From: Limnoperna fortunei
Taxonomy: Eukaryota > Mollusca > Bivalvia > Mytilida > Modiolidae
Reading direction: 5' to 3'
Assembly (NCBI GenBank): GCA_944474755.1
Contig: OX104113.1
Span: 51,537,644 to 51,601,643, forward strand
Length of the DNA stretch: 64,000 nucleotides
Both the position numbers and the translations under genes were made by a program. Below, piece after piece: positions 51,701 to 58,290 of this stretch (position 1 is its first letter; each line of letters opens with the position of its first letter). Under the pieces are notes generated by a model. That model did not search any database. It was given only the letters and a program-made list of their open reading frames with translations, and was not told the origin of the DNA.

Positions 51701-53554
51701 AATCCACAAACAAACAATTATATCTGAAACATTTACATTACATCTGTCAAAATAATATTAATAAGAGTAAAATTATTTTGTTCTGTTTCAGTTGCTCCAA
51801 AGTCTGTCCCATATTGTTCTGGATGCTAGGAACCTAAAGAGACAGATTAATTCCATTTGTTTAAAATATCTAGTTACTGTTTGTGAAGATTTGTAAGTAC
51901 ATTTTAGGAAAATCTTTTGTATTTATGCATTTCATTAGAAGTGGTTTGCTCGTGTTTTCAAATATCCATCTTAAAATAAAATTTAGATTTAGAGTTTATG
52001 AGAAGTAAAATTATGTTCTGAGGAAAGGTTAAAGTGTTTGAATTAAATATATCTGTTTGAATTTCAAATGTTGTACAAAGCCTTGGTGCCTGGGTGGTTT
52101 AAGGAGTCATGTACTTTTGATCTGAAAAGGTTTGGTTTTTGTAATGAAATTTAGTCTGACTTTGTTTTAATTTTAGTTTCCTGCATTGTAGTGCATGTAA
52201 TACATACATATCGTAAATTTTTTCATGACATGATTATATTTGGTTTGGTATGATACACAAGAAATTTGTAATATACAAAAAAAATTTCTGTAGGTGGTCA
52301 TGGAACATTGATTAGAAATCTTTATATATTTTTGTAAATATAAAGCCACCATTGTCATGATATTTGACAGCACTCTGAACAGTGGTATTGCCTTTAACAT
52401 TGATAAATACCTCACCGTTGGCTCCGGGATTATCAATGTTTCAGGCACTACCACTTTTCCTTGTGCAGTCAAGATATCATGACAATGCTCTCTATAGAAG
52501 CAACAATTGTATAATTATTGAACTTTTTTACAGTGTAAAAGTTGAAAAATGGTCATTAAAGACACTAAGGAAAGTAAACCTAAAATTTACATTTAATGAC
52601 AAAGTGGATTTGTTACATGTGCTTCCTGAAGTTACTGTTGTTATGGGAAATGTAAAGTGAGTACTTACTTATAATGTTCATACTTTAGCTGGGTGATATG
52701 GGCAGCCATTGAGGCAAAAATTAACAAAATTAAAGACATAAAATTTTACTAACAGATGTTAAAAGATAAAAACAGACATTTTTTTAAATAGACGGACAAA
52801 ATACAAGAACTAACAGACGCTAGAGGTCGTGGTGGCTCTTTATCACGAGTCTCTAATCTGTGGAAGGGTGGAAAAACCTGAAGCGGTTTTTTATGTTTTT
52901 TATTTTGTTAATTTTTGCCCAAAGGGCTTCCCATATCGAGATGTTAGTTCGATAACACGTTACAGTAAACATTTTATCCGTTACTTATTGAAACTTGAGG
53001 GTTAAACATGATTGCATGATTAATTCAAATTGGTCCATATGACCACACCTGCAGTGATGCTTGCTGAGAGATCTATTTTATATACTAGGAACCTTAGTGT
53101 ATGTTGGTAATTTAGTCTTTTGTTTTATACTCGTGTTGAAACAGTTTTTACTGTAAACAATTTGTGCAGAACGTCATTGATTGATCTGATGTAATTATTG
53201 TGTAAGGCCTCAGTTTTTAAATATGCTCGTTTACTGATTTCTTGGAAGAAGAAAAATTAGGTAGGTTGTTCTAAAACACAATATCAGGAAAACAACTTCT
53301 TTAGAAACCCAAAATAAAGAACATTTGCTTTGCAATTTTATGGAAAGCAAATCTAATTTTCTTGTAGTTTATCATAATGGAATAAAACAGTATCTTTATA
53401 CACATTATATGTTAAATACTGTAAATTCCTATTTTAAAGATCTGAGGCTATTCTGGAGCAGTTACAGAGTGTTTCAAAAGGACAAGATTATTTGATAAAA
53501 CTTTGTGACAGAGTTGATCTAGACATTTTATCAGATATGAAGAAGATTTCATGA
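18141..53554 (+). CDS. KNL1: KNL1 kinetochore scaffold protein (23 coding exons, 2138 aa)
   Basis: KNL1 is the outer-kinetochore scaffold of the KMN network. Its N-terminus recruits PP1, phosphorylated MELT repeats recruit Bub3-Bub1, and its C-terminal RWD domain binds the Mis12 complex. Coding exons: 18141-18206, 18653-18700, 19568-19650, 21181-21233, 22012-22036, 22788-22831, 23169-23224, 27293-27519, 30189-34393, 34997-35193, 35581-35703, 36524-36627, 37094-37184, 38246-38362, 41160-41247, 41520-41633, 42256-42295, 43830-43970, 47506-47657, 49552-49655, 51792-51892, 52534-52656, 53440-53554. They sum to 6417 nt, divisible by three, with AG/GT borders and compatible phases throughout. The two weakest donors are GTCAGT after 35193 and GTTAGT after 35703. 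Seen in sequence: SILK, RVSF, about 24 MELT-type modules, coiled coil, RWD-like C-terminus. The length is similar to vertebrate KNL1. The start is the first ATG after a good acceptor. Identification is secure; single exon ends could shift. Confidence 0.93.
18901..19165 (-). mobile_element. tRNA-derived SINE in KNL1 intron
   Basis: The minus strand shows CGCTGGCAGAGTGGTTAAGG (A box), GGTTCAATTCTCACTG (B box), TCCGGCTTCCTCCCCCAATAAAAA and a (CAAA)n tail. It is full length. Confidence 0.88.
19568..19650 (+). CDS. KNL1: KNL1 exon with RVSF PP1-docking motif
   Basis: Residues 39-66 include a lysine/arginine-rich patch (PRKKARISASRR) followed directly by RVSFAET at residues 56-62. RVSF is the canonical PP1-docking motif, and in KNL1 it is followed by an acidic residue and Thr as here. 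In other species Aurora B phosphorylation of the serine blocks PP1 binding; the basic residues before it fit an Aurora consensus. The exon ends in phase 2 before GTGAGT. Confidence 0.9.
20515..20760 (+). repeat. Dispersed repeat unit with nuclear-receptor-like half-sites
   Basis: GGGCTATAACTTTTTTACTTTTGATGTT, then GTGTTGCATACCATGGTTGATAACC, then TTTGACCTCAAGGTCA. The same unit recurs in tandem at 42515-42945. Confidence 0.5.
21181..23224 (+). CDS. KNL1: KNL1 four short exons linking PP1 motifs to the MELT region
   Basis: Four small exons (21181-21233, 22012-22036, 22788-22831, 23169-23224) encode about 60 acidic, proline/serine-rich residues without a recognisable fold. The phases chain exactly (2 to 1, 1 to 2, 2 to 1, 1 to 0) and all borders are AG/GT. 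The 25-nt exon at 22012-22036 is very small, but it has a good acceptor and a GTAAGT donor, and it is needed to keep frame. The segment is likely disordered. Confidence 0.75.
21261..21448 (+). mobile_element. SINE in KNL1 intron, central domain shortened
   Basis: TTGCCAAGTGGTTAAG (A box), GTGGGTTCAAATGTTACTG (B box), GGATGCCATGATAAAGCTG and the CAAACAAAC tail. It starts 28 nt after a KNL1 donor. Confidence 0.8.
22158..22550 (+). repeat. Dispersed repeat with two tandem units
   Basis: It begins ATACCCCAACTGG and has two related units of about 180-200 bp, each with CTTATCT.CA.CTTC..CTAC, ATATTTTACATTTTGA and GGG.TTCTC.TAGCAAAA. Confidence 0.5.
23623..23995 (+). mobile_element. Truncated copy of the 16282-17094 hAT-like element
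   Basis: It starts CAGTGTTCAATCTAGAG and follows the reverse complement of the other copy (TTCCCGCATTTTTTGTTGAATTG, AAAACCTCCTGGGTCATTACTGG, GAGAAAGTCCCTTTAAAATATAC, ATGAAGCGTATTTCTTCATATTT). It ends near GACCCCTAGCTAT. The transposase N-terminus is partly kept. Confidence 0.75.
24054..24345 (+). repeat. Poly-C tract and TTGGGGGTATATA-type dispersed repeat
   Basis: C19 at 24054-24072 is followed by CACACCCACACAC, CTTTGGGGGTATATAG, CTGTCTGTC runs and a tail GAGCATGCTCACAGTCGCACTTGTT. Similar starts are seen at 25383, 37776 and 40351. Confidence 0.6.
24420..25175 (+). repeat. Dispersed element, copy 1 (diverged pair with 44640-46510)
   Basis: Blocks shared with 44640-46510 include ACTGGG.TAAGTGGGC.ACAAA, TATCAGTAAAT.TGTAATTCCAATAA, GAATTATTTCTGG.TTTAA and CATAACAAACTGTT.GAA. 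Both copies lie in KNL1 introns in the same orientation. Confidence 0.55.
25383..25640 (+). repeat. GTTGGGGGTATATAG dispersed repeat fragment
   Basis: AACTCAAAAGAGTTGGGGGTATATAGTG is followed by CTCAAAAAGTTTGCATTTAATTTTAATGAAACTTT, wording shared with the AAGGTCA arrays. Confidence 0.5.
25647..25830. mobile_element. Left end of a Tigger/pogo-like element (fragment)
   Basis: TA is followed by CAGTGGATTCCACTTAATCGACTT and repeated CGCTTTATTGGGTTATTCG. This resembles termini of mariner/Tigger-class elements (CAGT..ATTC, TA target). A related CGCTTTATTGGGTAATTT block lies at 26530-26550. No right terminus was found. Confidence 0.45.
27293..27519 (+). CDS. KNL1: KNL1 exon with the first MELT-type motif (MDMT)
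   Basis: This 227-nt exon encodes residues 126-201. It has an acidic start and then a first MELT-like module: TILQ, a short acidic spacer and MDMT at residues 154-157. The layout matches the later modules, but the aromatic residue of the upstream T-x-x-aromatic motif is replaced by Gln. It ends in phase 2 before GTAATG and joins the giant exon at 30189. Confidence 0.85.
27611..27791 (+). mobile_element. SINE 3' fragment in KNL1 intron
   Basis: GCAGGGTGTG, CCAGTTTTCCTACCGAAAGTC, ATATAGCTGGAAAAATGCTGAAAG and the (CAAA)n tail. Confidence 0.8.
28232..28835 (+). repeat. Tandem array, period about 175 bp, with AAGGTCAAGGTCAC
   Basis: Three to four units each read GAAACTTTGG.ATA.TGTTACATACCATAAG, AGGAGGAACCCTATTGATTTT, AAATCCGTTCAAGGTCAAGGTCACAG, GACAGAAAAACGTTAGAAAA and GTGGTTTCCGG. 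Units begin near 28300, 28470, 28640 and 28790. The last is cut short. Confidence 0.85.
30189..34393 (+). CDS. KNL1: KNL1 giant exon: array of MELT modules
   Basis: A single 4205-nt open exon encodes about 1400 residues. It carries 23 modules of the form T-x-x-(F/Y/I), 4-7 acidic or Asn/Gly residues, then M-(E/D)-x-T. Examples are TILF..MEET (MEET at 30589-30600), TQIF..MEQT, TMLF..MDET, TVLY..MEET, TELF..MDQT, TVLF..VEET and TIHF..MEET (33514-33525). The Thr of MELT is the Mps1 target that binds Bub3. The preceding T-x-x-aromatic element matches the T-omega motif described for active MELT repeats. One module, at about 32160-32190, is degenerate (MEYK), with no phospho-acceptor Thr. The tail from about 33580 lacks modules and is polar and probably disordered. 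The exon starts after TTTCTAG at 30188 and ends at 34393 before GTAAAA; reading on past the donor meets a stop at 34438. Confidence 0.95.
32305..33432 (+). repeat. KNL1: Nine 126-bp coding tandem repeats with 378-bp higher-order structure (KNL1 MELT modules)
   Basis: Units begin at 32305, 32431, 32557, 32683, 32809, 32935, 33061, 33187 and 33313, a constant 126-bp (42-aa) period. Each encodes one TLQF-KDEDMEQT module plus a GKLEAGLSVVGNKTKQ linker; the last unit is a few codons short. Marker variants (GTGGAC versus GTTGAC near the start, ACTGCAG versus ATTGCAG, CCAAGCAGATG versus CAAAACAAATA at the end) recur every third unit. Units 2-4 and 5-7 therefore form two 378-bp copies that appear identical by eye, and units 8-9 begin a third. 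Unit 1 is the most diverged (GKLKAGLTAVG). The array spans KNL1 residues 907-1282. Confidence 0.95.
34997..35703 (+). CDS. KNL1: KNL1 exons after the MELT array, including the conserved short block before the coiled coil
   Basis: Exon 34997-35193 encodes a low-complexity Ser/Thr-rich linker ending in DDLLKQSM. Exon 35581-35703 encodes MSVQSF, then RIQMVL, then SYRRSI. This spacing resembles the short conserved block (hydrophobic-x-x-F, then I-x-F, then R-R-x-S) found just before the coiled coil in animal KNL1 and fungal Spc105. Only phase 0 is open across the second exon. The downstream exon at 36524 also demands phase 0, which selects donors GTCAGT (35194) and GTTAGT (35704). Both are sub-optimal at +3, so these two exon ends are the least certain of the gene. 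Confidence 0.7.
35961..36193. mobile_element. MITE with GGGCTATTCCAGAAAA inverted ends, flanked by TTA
   Basis: The left end GGGCTATTCCAGAAAAAAA is mirrored by TTTTTTTCTGGAATAGCCC at the right, with TTA on both sides. It is 233 bp and non-coding, in a KNL1 intron. A relative lies at 55464-56146. Confidence 0.8.
36524..43970 (+). CDS. KNL1: KNL1 coiled-coil exons
   Basis: Seven exons (36524-36627, 37094-37184, 38246-38362, 41160-41247, 41520-41633, 42256-42295, 43830-43970) encode about 231 residues. They are rich in Lys, Glu, Gln and Leu with heptad-like spacing, for example KILTKCCKKFAESKWKAMKL, LQQQLSSLSE and EINELEEKLDTLE. In KNL1 this region precedes the RWD domain and recruits ZWINT. 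All borders are AG/GT and the phases chain without a stop. The 40-nt exon at 42256-42295 is small but required for frame. Confidence 0.88.
37776..38052 (+). repeat. TATACCCC dispersed repeat, copy 1
   Basis: TATACCCCAGCTTCGATGAAGAGGGGTATACTG, then TTTTTTCTAAGCAAC, ATATTGCATATTGCTTTATCC, CATCTACTTCCTGTTTACC and GGGGGTATCAGTAGTGAACATTAGCTAA. It aligns over its whole length with 40351-40600. Confidence 0.75.
38690..39300 (+). repeat. Tandem array, period about 145 bp, with TCAAGGTCAAGGTCACT
   Basis: Four units carry GATAAA.CAATCTTGCTGAAACTTTGGATATAG, AGCTTGCATGAAGACCTAGCTT, GGGATTG.ATTTGGGGCC and CAAGGTCAAGGTCACT. Repeat boundaries are about 38720, 38865, 39012 and 39160. Confidence 0.85.
39356..39440 (-). 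mobile_element. SINE 3' fragment
   Basis: The minus strand shows TCCAATAAAAACTGG, GCTGAAAAATTGCTGCAAGTGGCGTT and a CAAACAAACAAAC tail. Confidence 0.8.
39766..40003. mobile_element. MITE with AATTGTCAACCATTTTCA inverted ends and an internal G21 tract
   Basis: ATAATTGTCAACCATTTTCATAAGTGTGCAAA..GCACACTT at the left is mirrored at the right (AAGTGTGCTTTTTGCACACTTGTGAAAATGG, then TTGACAATTAT). A G21 run lies at 39930-39950. It is non-coding, in a KNL1 intron. Confidence 0.8.
40351..40600 (+). repeat. TATACCCC dispersed repeat, copy 2
   Basis: TATACCCTGGCTTCAAAGAAGAGGGGATATACTG, GTTTTCTAAGCAAC, TTTTGCATATTGCTTTATCC, CATCTACTTCCTGCTTACC and AGGGGGTATCACTGGTGAGCATGAGCTAA. Its last 43 bp form the left arm of a hairpin. 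Confidence 0.75.
40552..40642. repeat. Near-perfect hairpin, 42/43-bp arms, 6-nt loop
   Basis: Arms 40552-40594 and 40601-40642 are reverse complements apart from one extra G (GGGGG versus CCCC). The loop is GAGCTA. The left arm is the 3' end of a dispersed repeat, so the right arm is an inverted duplicate of it. It lies in a KNL1 intron about 520 bp before the exon at 41160. Confidence 0.93.
42515..42945 (+). repeat. Tandem array of about 120-bp units
   Basis: Three units read TTTTCTCTTTTGAGA, GGCTTTTGATATTTGG, CATTTCAAGG, GTGTTGCATA.CAT, TTGGTGACCTTTGA and ATTTGCAT. They are related to 20515-20760. Confidence 0.7.
43018..43256 (+). mobile_element. tRNA-derived SINE in KNL1 intron
   Basis: CAGTGGCTGAGTGGTTAAGG (A box), TGTTCGAGTCTCACTG (B box), CTTCTCCTGGTACTC, ATGGACGCCATGATATAGC and a short CAAAC tail. 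Confidence 0.85.
44640..46510 (+). repeat. Dispersed element, copy 2, with a GC-rich insert
   Basis: It shares the blocks listed for 24420-25175 but is longer. It starts GGGCTCGCCACACTGGGTGAAGTGGGCGAC and ends near ATAATGATAAAGG.TATGTGCTATTTGATATTGC. A compact GC-rich stretch (45580-45670, GGGGGGCTTTGCCCCCCTGGTCCCC) sits inside. Open frames over 44363-44954 show no recognised domain. Confidence 0.5.
46847..46867 (+). repeat. C21 homopolymer in KNL1 intron
   Basis: This is an uninterrupted run of 21 C. Its length may be misassembled. Confidence 0.9.
46905..47010. repeat. ACCT-repeat element, copy 2
   Basis: AAGCCACAAAAAAAACCC, (ACCT)n, CCATCTTGAAAAATGTGGGTAGGG, and ACATTTTTTAGTTGTGGCC. The ends are weakly inverted (GCCACAA/TTGTGGC), and it matches 16058-16143. 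Confidence 0.6.
47506..53554 (+). CDS. KNL1: KNL1 C-terminal RWD-like (Mis12-binding) exons and stop
   Basis: Five exons (47506-47657, 49552-49655, 51792-51892, 52534-52656, 53440-53554) encode the last 197 or so residues, ending at TGA 53552-53554. They begin with LIEWHIEDYEEDFITFLFYDD, alternating hydrophobic beta-strand segments around a Trp. Later come a long helix (KPLQKLIRSMILTRIEEVSL) and a strand pair (VNLKFTFNDKVDLLHVLPEV). This order fits the tandem RWD of KNL1, which binds the Mis12/Nsl1 tail. The family call rests on position, length and pattern and was not aligned. Confidence 0.85.
47791..47870 (+). mobile_element. Decayed SINE 3' fragment
   Basis: TCTTTCTACCCCAGTAAACA, TGTCATGATATAGCAGAAACATGGCTAAAAGTGTCGTTAAAC and CATTCAGTCAA are degraded forms of the SINE tail. 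Confidence 0.5.
48206..48470 (+). mobile_element. Full-length tRNA-derived SINE (best-preserved copy)
   Basis: The A box TGGCCGAGTGGTC (48213-48225) and B box GGTTCGATTC (48277-48286) form a Leu/Ser-tRNA-like head. A conserved central domain follows (GTTCTCTCCGGGTACTCCGG, CTTCCTCCCCCAATAAAAAC, TGGACGCCATG). Then come AAATTGCTGAAAGTGGCGTT and four CAAA tail repeats. The central domain resembles those of broad metazoan SINE superfamilies (MetaSINE/V-SINE type); which one was not checked. Confidence 0.92.
50060..50999. mobile_element. Non-autonomous DNA element with TTCGTGG-rich inverted ends
   Basis: The left end TCTGAAAGTACTTAAATTCGTGGGTATCAATTTTCGTGGTTT is mirrored at the right (CCACGAAAACCACGAAAATTGATACCCC, then ACGAATAAAAAGTATTTCACAGTA). 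About 940 bp, no transposase. It lies in a KNL1 intron. Confidence 0.75.
51360..51593 (+). mobile_element. tRNA-derived SINE in KNL1 intron
   Basis: TGACCGAGTGGTTAAGG (A box), GGGTTTGAGTCTCGCTG (B box), CTCTGGTACTTCAGCCTC, AAAACTGGATGACACG and GCTGAAAGTGGCATTAAA. It is near full length. Confidence 0.85.
51681..51718 (+). mobile_element. SINE tail fragment
   Basis: GGATTGCTGAAAGTGGCATG, then CACAAACAAACAA. Confidence 0.5.
52350..52487. repeat. Imperfect long hairpin next to a KNL1 acceptor
   Basis: TTGTCATGATAT, TTGAC, AGTGGTA.TGCC and AACATTGATAA are mirrored in order in the right half (TTATCAATGTT, GGCACTACCACT, GTCAAGATATCATGACAA). Arms are about 60 nt with mismatches. It ends 46 nt before the exon at 52534. 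Confidence 0.8.
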
Positions 53555-53837
53555 CAGAACAGTAAACAAGATTGTTTTCTTCCTGTGCAATTATAAGGCA
53601 GCATTGTGACTTTTTTAATTTCTATTTGTAAGAAAAATGTACATAAATGAAACAAAAAATACGTATTTTTATATGAAATAATCCGTTCAACACTCCCACA
53701 ATTTTTTTTTTAGTTAATTAGATATCTCGGAGTACAGTTTAGCATGGTTGAGTTACCTTTGTGTTGTTATTGGACTTTGTCTTTGTGATTAGATATTGAA
53801 ATTAAGAATTAATGATGTTTTCTTTTTTTAAGTATGA

Positions 53838-53843
53838 AATAAA
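53838..53843 (+). promoter_or_regulatory. Probable KNL1 polyadenylation signal
   Basis: AATAAA lies 284 nt after the KNL1 stop and is followed by a T/G-rich stretch (TATGTTATTGTATTATTC). It is the first canonical hexamer after the stop. Further T-rich sequence downstream would allow alternative ends. Confidence 0.5.
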
Positions 53844-53859
53844 ATATGTTATTGTATTA

Positions 53860-55460
53860 TTCATTGCATGTCCTTGATTTGAAGGGCAGTAGCTATGTTC
53901 CATATCTGTAATACAAAGATTAAAAGTCGGGTTTTTTTTACAGAAGCTCATCCAAGCAATTATAAACATTCACTCATTCTGTGGTTGTTCCTGTTGACAT
54001 AATTGTAGTTATTTTAACCCTCAGTTATCATAAATGCTAAATTCCTGTCCTAAAATCATACAAATCAACAGAGATAGTATGTTTTTACTTGAAATATTAT
54101 GCTGTCTTCCTTATTTTTCAAAAATATTTATTTTGACATCAAACTTTTCTAACTGCAGATTGAGGTTTTTTTAATGTCTGTTCTGCTTTCTTTTTTTGTG
54201 ATATCAAAATTATGTATTTGTCATATTAAGCATGTGCTCCATCAGCACTTCATACAGTTTGCAGTCATTTGAATTTTTGTCTTAAACTGTATCTATCATC
54301 CATGTAATAGTTATGAGAATCCATATGGAATCAAATGCTACTTTTTTTTTAGAACATGTGATCTCGTCTTATTTTTAATTTTACTACTGATGATGAACAT
54401 TGTAAATCTTTTGTAGTTAATGACACAATTTAATCCCAGCTTAGGAAACTGTAGGCTTGCAATGAACATTAATATAAATTAAAATGGATTCCAAGATTAT
54501 TTTACAACTTGTTTCCTTGTATAATCCCTATTCTGTTCTGTTTTGTTCTGTTCTTGAAAACATACATAAAAACTTTTTCAATTGCAAAAGGTTTTTGAAG
54601 TGCGAAAAAATTGTAAGCACTCAAATTTTTCAAAATTAAAGAAGTATTTTATGTGCATGTAGTAGATGATTTTTTTATGAAACCATAGTTTAACCACTTA
54701 TTTGTTTATCTATCTTTATTTACACTTTGAATGCATGGTCTTTGTGATTTTATATTTTGAGTGGAATGTAATTATTTTGTCATAAAAACCTAATCATTCT
54801 ATTTCATTGTACATGTTGTAACATTGTTGTATACATATATTTATGCACTTATGTAGTAAATTATTATACTAGGTATACAAGATACATTTTATTATGGTGC
54901 AGAGTTTTGTCCTAAGAGTTTTAGCAGTAATAATCTGCCAGAGCATCAGCATTTTGAAAAAAGGTAACTTTCTGTTAATCATTTTTTTTTTGACAAGTTA
55001 ATATATAATAACATATACACCCGTTATAAAAAAATGTAGGATTCTGATTGGTTGAAAACAGGTGCATTTTTACACTCTATTATCCTTTGGTTATACGCAA
55101 AAATTTTGTCTTTTTTGTTTATCCCCGTCTGGGTATTTGCAAGAATTTCACTTTTTACACTGTTATTTGCCTCAATGTATTTTCTTCTTGCTTTTTAACC
55201 CTGTTTGTATTCAAATTGATTTTATGTTATGTACTGATAACTAGTAGATTGTAGTACCTGTATCTGGTTTGGACCGGAATGTTTATTTTTAATGACATTA
55301 AATTTAAAAATCACTGATAATAACAATCTAATTACATGTCATGATTTATATTTGTCTAATTAAACAAATATGTCGTGATCTTGAAAATACTGACATGATC
55401 TTTCTGTTTATCAAACCTAACTTTACGAAAAAAGAAAAATGAATTTAAGAAAATTTACTG
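53860..55460. other. AT-rich sequence downstream of KNL1
   Basis: No gene or recognisable element is seen. Part may be an extended KNL1 3' UTR. Confidence 0.4.
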
Positions 55461-55463
55461 TTA

Positions 55464-56146
55464 GGGCTGTTCCAGAAAATACTAGATGGCAATTTATATT
55501 ATCTTGGTTTTATTTCTATTAGGAATTCCATTAGGAGACATTTTATATTTTTATTGTATTCATTTTCCTTTTGCGTTTAGATATTGGAAAATTAAACGAA
55601 ATGAAACTATCAATTTATTCAATGCTTAATTTTTCGGTATTCTAATTTACAGTTTTGAGCCAACTGTTATAAAAACAAACAATTTAAAACAAAAATAGAT
55701 AAGATTTTCATAAAACAAATATGAATTAGTTGCATTTAAGTTCTTTGAATTGTTAAGCTTGTTTCTCCTAAAAATCTTAATGGAAAGCGAAATACATACC
55801 AAAGACAAATATAATTTTAATTATACACTTGGTGGACTACCACTGTAAATAAAATAAGATTCCTTTTAAAGCTGGATCACCCTGCAGCACATACAGATAC
55901 CTAAATATAGTAAATATATACATTATTTTTTTTCATAAATGATGGGGTGGTGGTTAGGGGGGAGGGGGTGTTTGTTACTGGAACTTGACAATTCTATGGG
56001 TTGTCATACATCTGAATTAAAAAATATATGTTTATATATAGGGAGGCTATATTTTAATTCCAATTATATAGGTTTTGGGGTGAAAAAAAGTGCCATTCCT
56101 TGGGGCCTGTGGGGAGGAGGGGGGTTAATATTTTCTGGAACAGCCC
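55464..56146. mobile_element. Larger MITE of the GGGCTRTTCCAGAAAA family, flanked by TTA
   Basis: GGGCTGTTCCAGAAAATA at the left is mirrored by TATTTTCTGGAACAGCCC at the right, with TTA on both sides. At 683 bp it is about three times the copy at 35961. A G-rich block (55940-56125) resembles the complement of the C-rich interior of the small copy. Confidence 0.75.
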
Positions 56147-56149
56147 TTA

Positions 56150-57080
56150 GTTAAAACTGAACTAATTACCCATTGATATTTAACAGTTTCAAATTACATT
56201 TAAACAAACTAATGTTTTAATAAAATATAATGAATTCCAAATATCCTGGTATCTAAACATTTTTTAAATGCAAAAGTATAGACATCAAAATTTAGTTGTA
56301 ATGTGAAATAAAGGAGTATATCTTAATCAGTAAAGTTATTTGTCTGCCATATTTAAAAAAATTATACAGAATCCTACCATTCTTTTAGCATGCTCTAAAT
56401 TTCTGCACAGTTCTTGTTATATTGACTATTTTTGGCTGAGTTGCAAAAAGTGCAAATTCCTGTTATAGTATGGTGAAGTCAGGCAGGGGAAAGGGTATCT
56501 ATTTTGTGTAATCAACTCCTCCAACAGTTTTCAACCCATATCTCTGAAACTTCACAAAAAGATTGCACATGATTTGAAGTTATGCACCTGCTGTTATAGA
56601 ATTGTTCAAAAATTGTTTGTTCCAATTTTTCAGATCTTTGTAATTTTCATAAAACTTGTTATTAACTCCTTCATCATGCTTTTATTTCACACACAATGAA
56701 GAGTTTGTACAAATTTTATATTGAAATTCATGACTTAATGCTTAAGAACAGCACAGAGGAAAGATTTTACAGAAGAAGAAAAAAATGATAAAATTTGAGA
56801 TAGTTTCATTTGTTCTGATCATATTGTTTTGTTTAGATCTTCCTACATTTTCAAAGCAAGATTGCAAACTTTTGGAATGTTTCATACACTATACATCTGT
56901 GGATAACACAACATACATGTTGTAGAGCTAGTCCCACAATTCTTATAGTTAAGACAAGTTATTGCCGTCACTTTTTGTTGTTCGTTCCTTGTCTATAAAC
57001 TATATTTCTCGTTTTAGTTTGTTTCACAATTGTTTCAAGCTTTGTGCTGCACATCAGTTGTTGGTAAACTTTTTGCTTGT
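56150..57080. other. Intergenic sequence, nothing recognised
   Basis: AT-rich; no coding or repeat structure was identified. Confidence 0.4.
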
Positions 57081-57082
57081 AC

Positions 57083-57237
57083 ACAGGGTGTGCTTGACTC
57101 CAATCTTAATTGACCAGGATTGCTAGTTTTCCAACCAAAAGTCTGGGGTTTTCTCTGATTGCAGATTCCTACCCCGATAAAAACAAGATGCTGCAATATA
57201 GGTAAAAAAATTGAAATTCAACTTTTTAAACAAACAA
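57083..57237 (+). mobile_element. Decayed SINE 3' part
   Basis: CAGGGTGTGCTTGACTCCAATC, AGTTTTCCAACCAAAAGTC, CCGATAAAAACAAGATGC and a CAAACAA tail. Confidence 0.7.
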
Positions 57238-57254
57238 TATAGACCTGAAATAAT

Positions 57255-58290
57255 TAGGCAGTGGTATGTAGAACCTGCCACAACTAGATTGGAATGTTGA
57301 AATAACTTGACAGTAATGTGTAGAACTTCAAATAACTAGACCGTGATATGAAGAACCTGAACCGGAAATAACTAGACATGGGTATGTGGAAGCTGAAATT
57401 ACTGGACTGTCATATGCAGAACCTGAAATAACTTGAACCTGTAGAAACTGGACTGCAGTATTTAGAAACTAGATAATGGTATGTAGAACCTGATCTTACT
57501 AAAAACTAGTAGTATAACCCCAAATAAGTATATAAGTGGTAAGTAGAACCTGAAATAACTATACAGTGGTATGTAGAACCTGAAATAACTATACAGCGGT
57601 ATGTAGAACCTGAGCTAACTATACAGTGGTATGTAGAACCTGAAATAACTATACAGTGGTATGTAGAACCTGAAATAACTATACAGCGGTATGTACAACC
57701 TGAGCTAACTATACAGTTGTATGTAGAACCTGAAATGACTAGACAGGTATGTAGAACATGAAATAACTAGACAGGTATGTAGAACATGAAATAACAAGAC
57801 AGCGGTATGTAAAACCTGAAATAATTAGACACTGGTACGTATAAAATGAAACAACTAGACAGGATTTGTAGAACCTAAAATAACAAGACAGCGTTGTGTA
57901 CAAACTGAAATAACAAGACAGCGGTATGTAGAACCTGAAATATCGAGACAGAGGTATGTAGAACCTGAAATAGCAAGACAGCGGTATGTAGAACCTGAAA
58001 TATCAAGAAAGCAGTATGTAGAACCTGAAATATCAAGACGGGTATGTAGAACCTGAAATAGCAAGACAGCGGTATGTAGAACCTGAAATAGCAAGACAGC
58101 GGTATGTAGAACCTGAAATAACAAGGCAGCGGTATGTAGAATCTGAAACAGCAAGACAGCGGTATGTAGAACCTGAAATAACAAGACTGTTGTTGGTAGA
58201 AACTAAAACAAAAATACACCAGAATGTAGAATCTGACGACGATATTGTAGACGCTGAAAAAACTATACTGGTTTGTATACGATGAATAAC
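57255..58290 (+). repeat. Minisatellite, about 30-bp unit
   Basis: The consensus is ATGTAGAACCTGAAATAACTA then GACAGCGGT, repeated more than 25 times. It is irregular at both ends and most regular at 57540-57720 and 57900-58180. Variants swap ACTAGACAG, ACTATACAG and ACAAGACAG. The open frames across it are repeat artefacts. Confidence 0.92.

Noticed and set aside
57255..58290. CRISPR-like array
   Set aside because: Units are contiguous and variable without unique spacers; this is an animal minisatellite.
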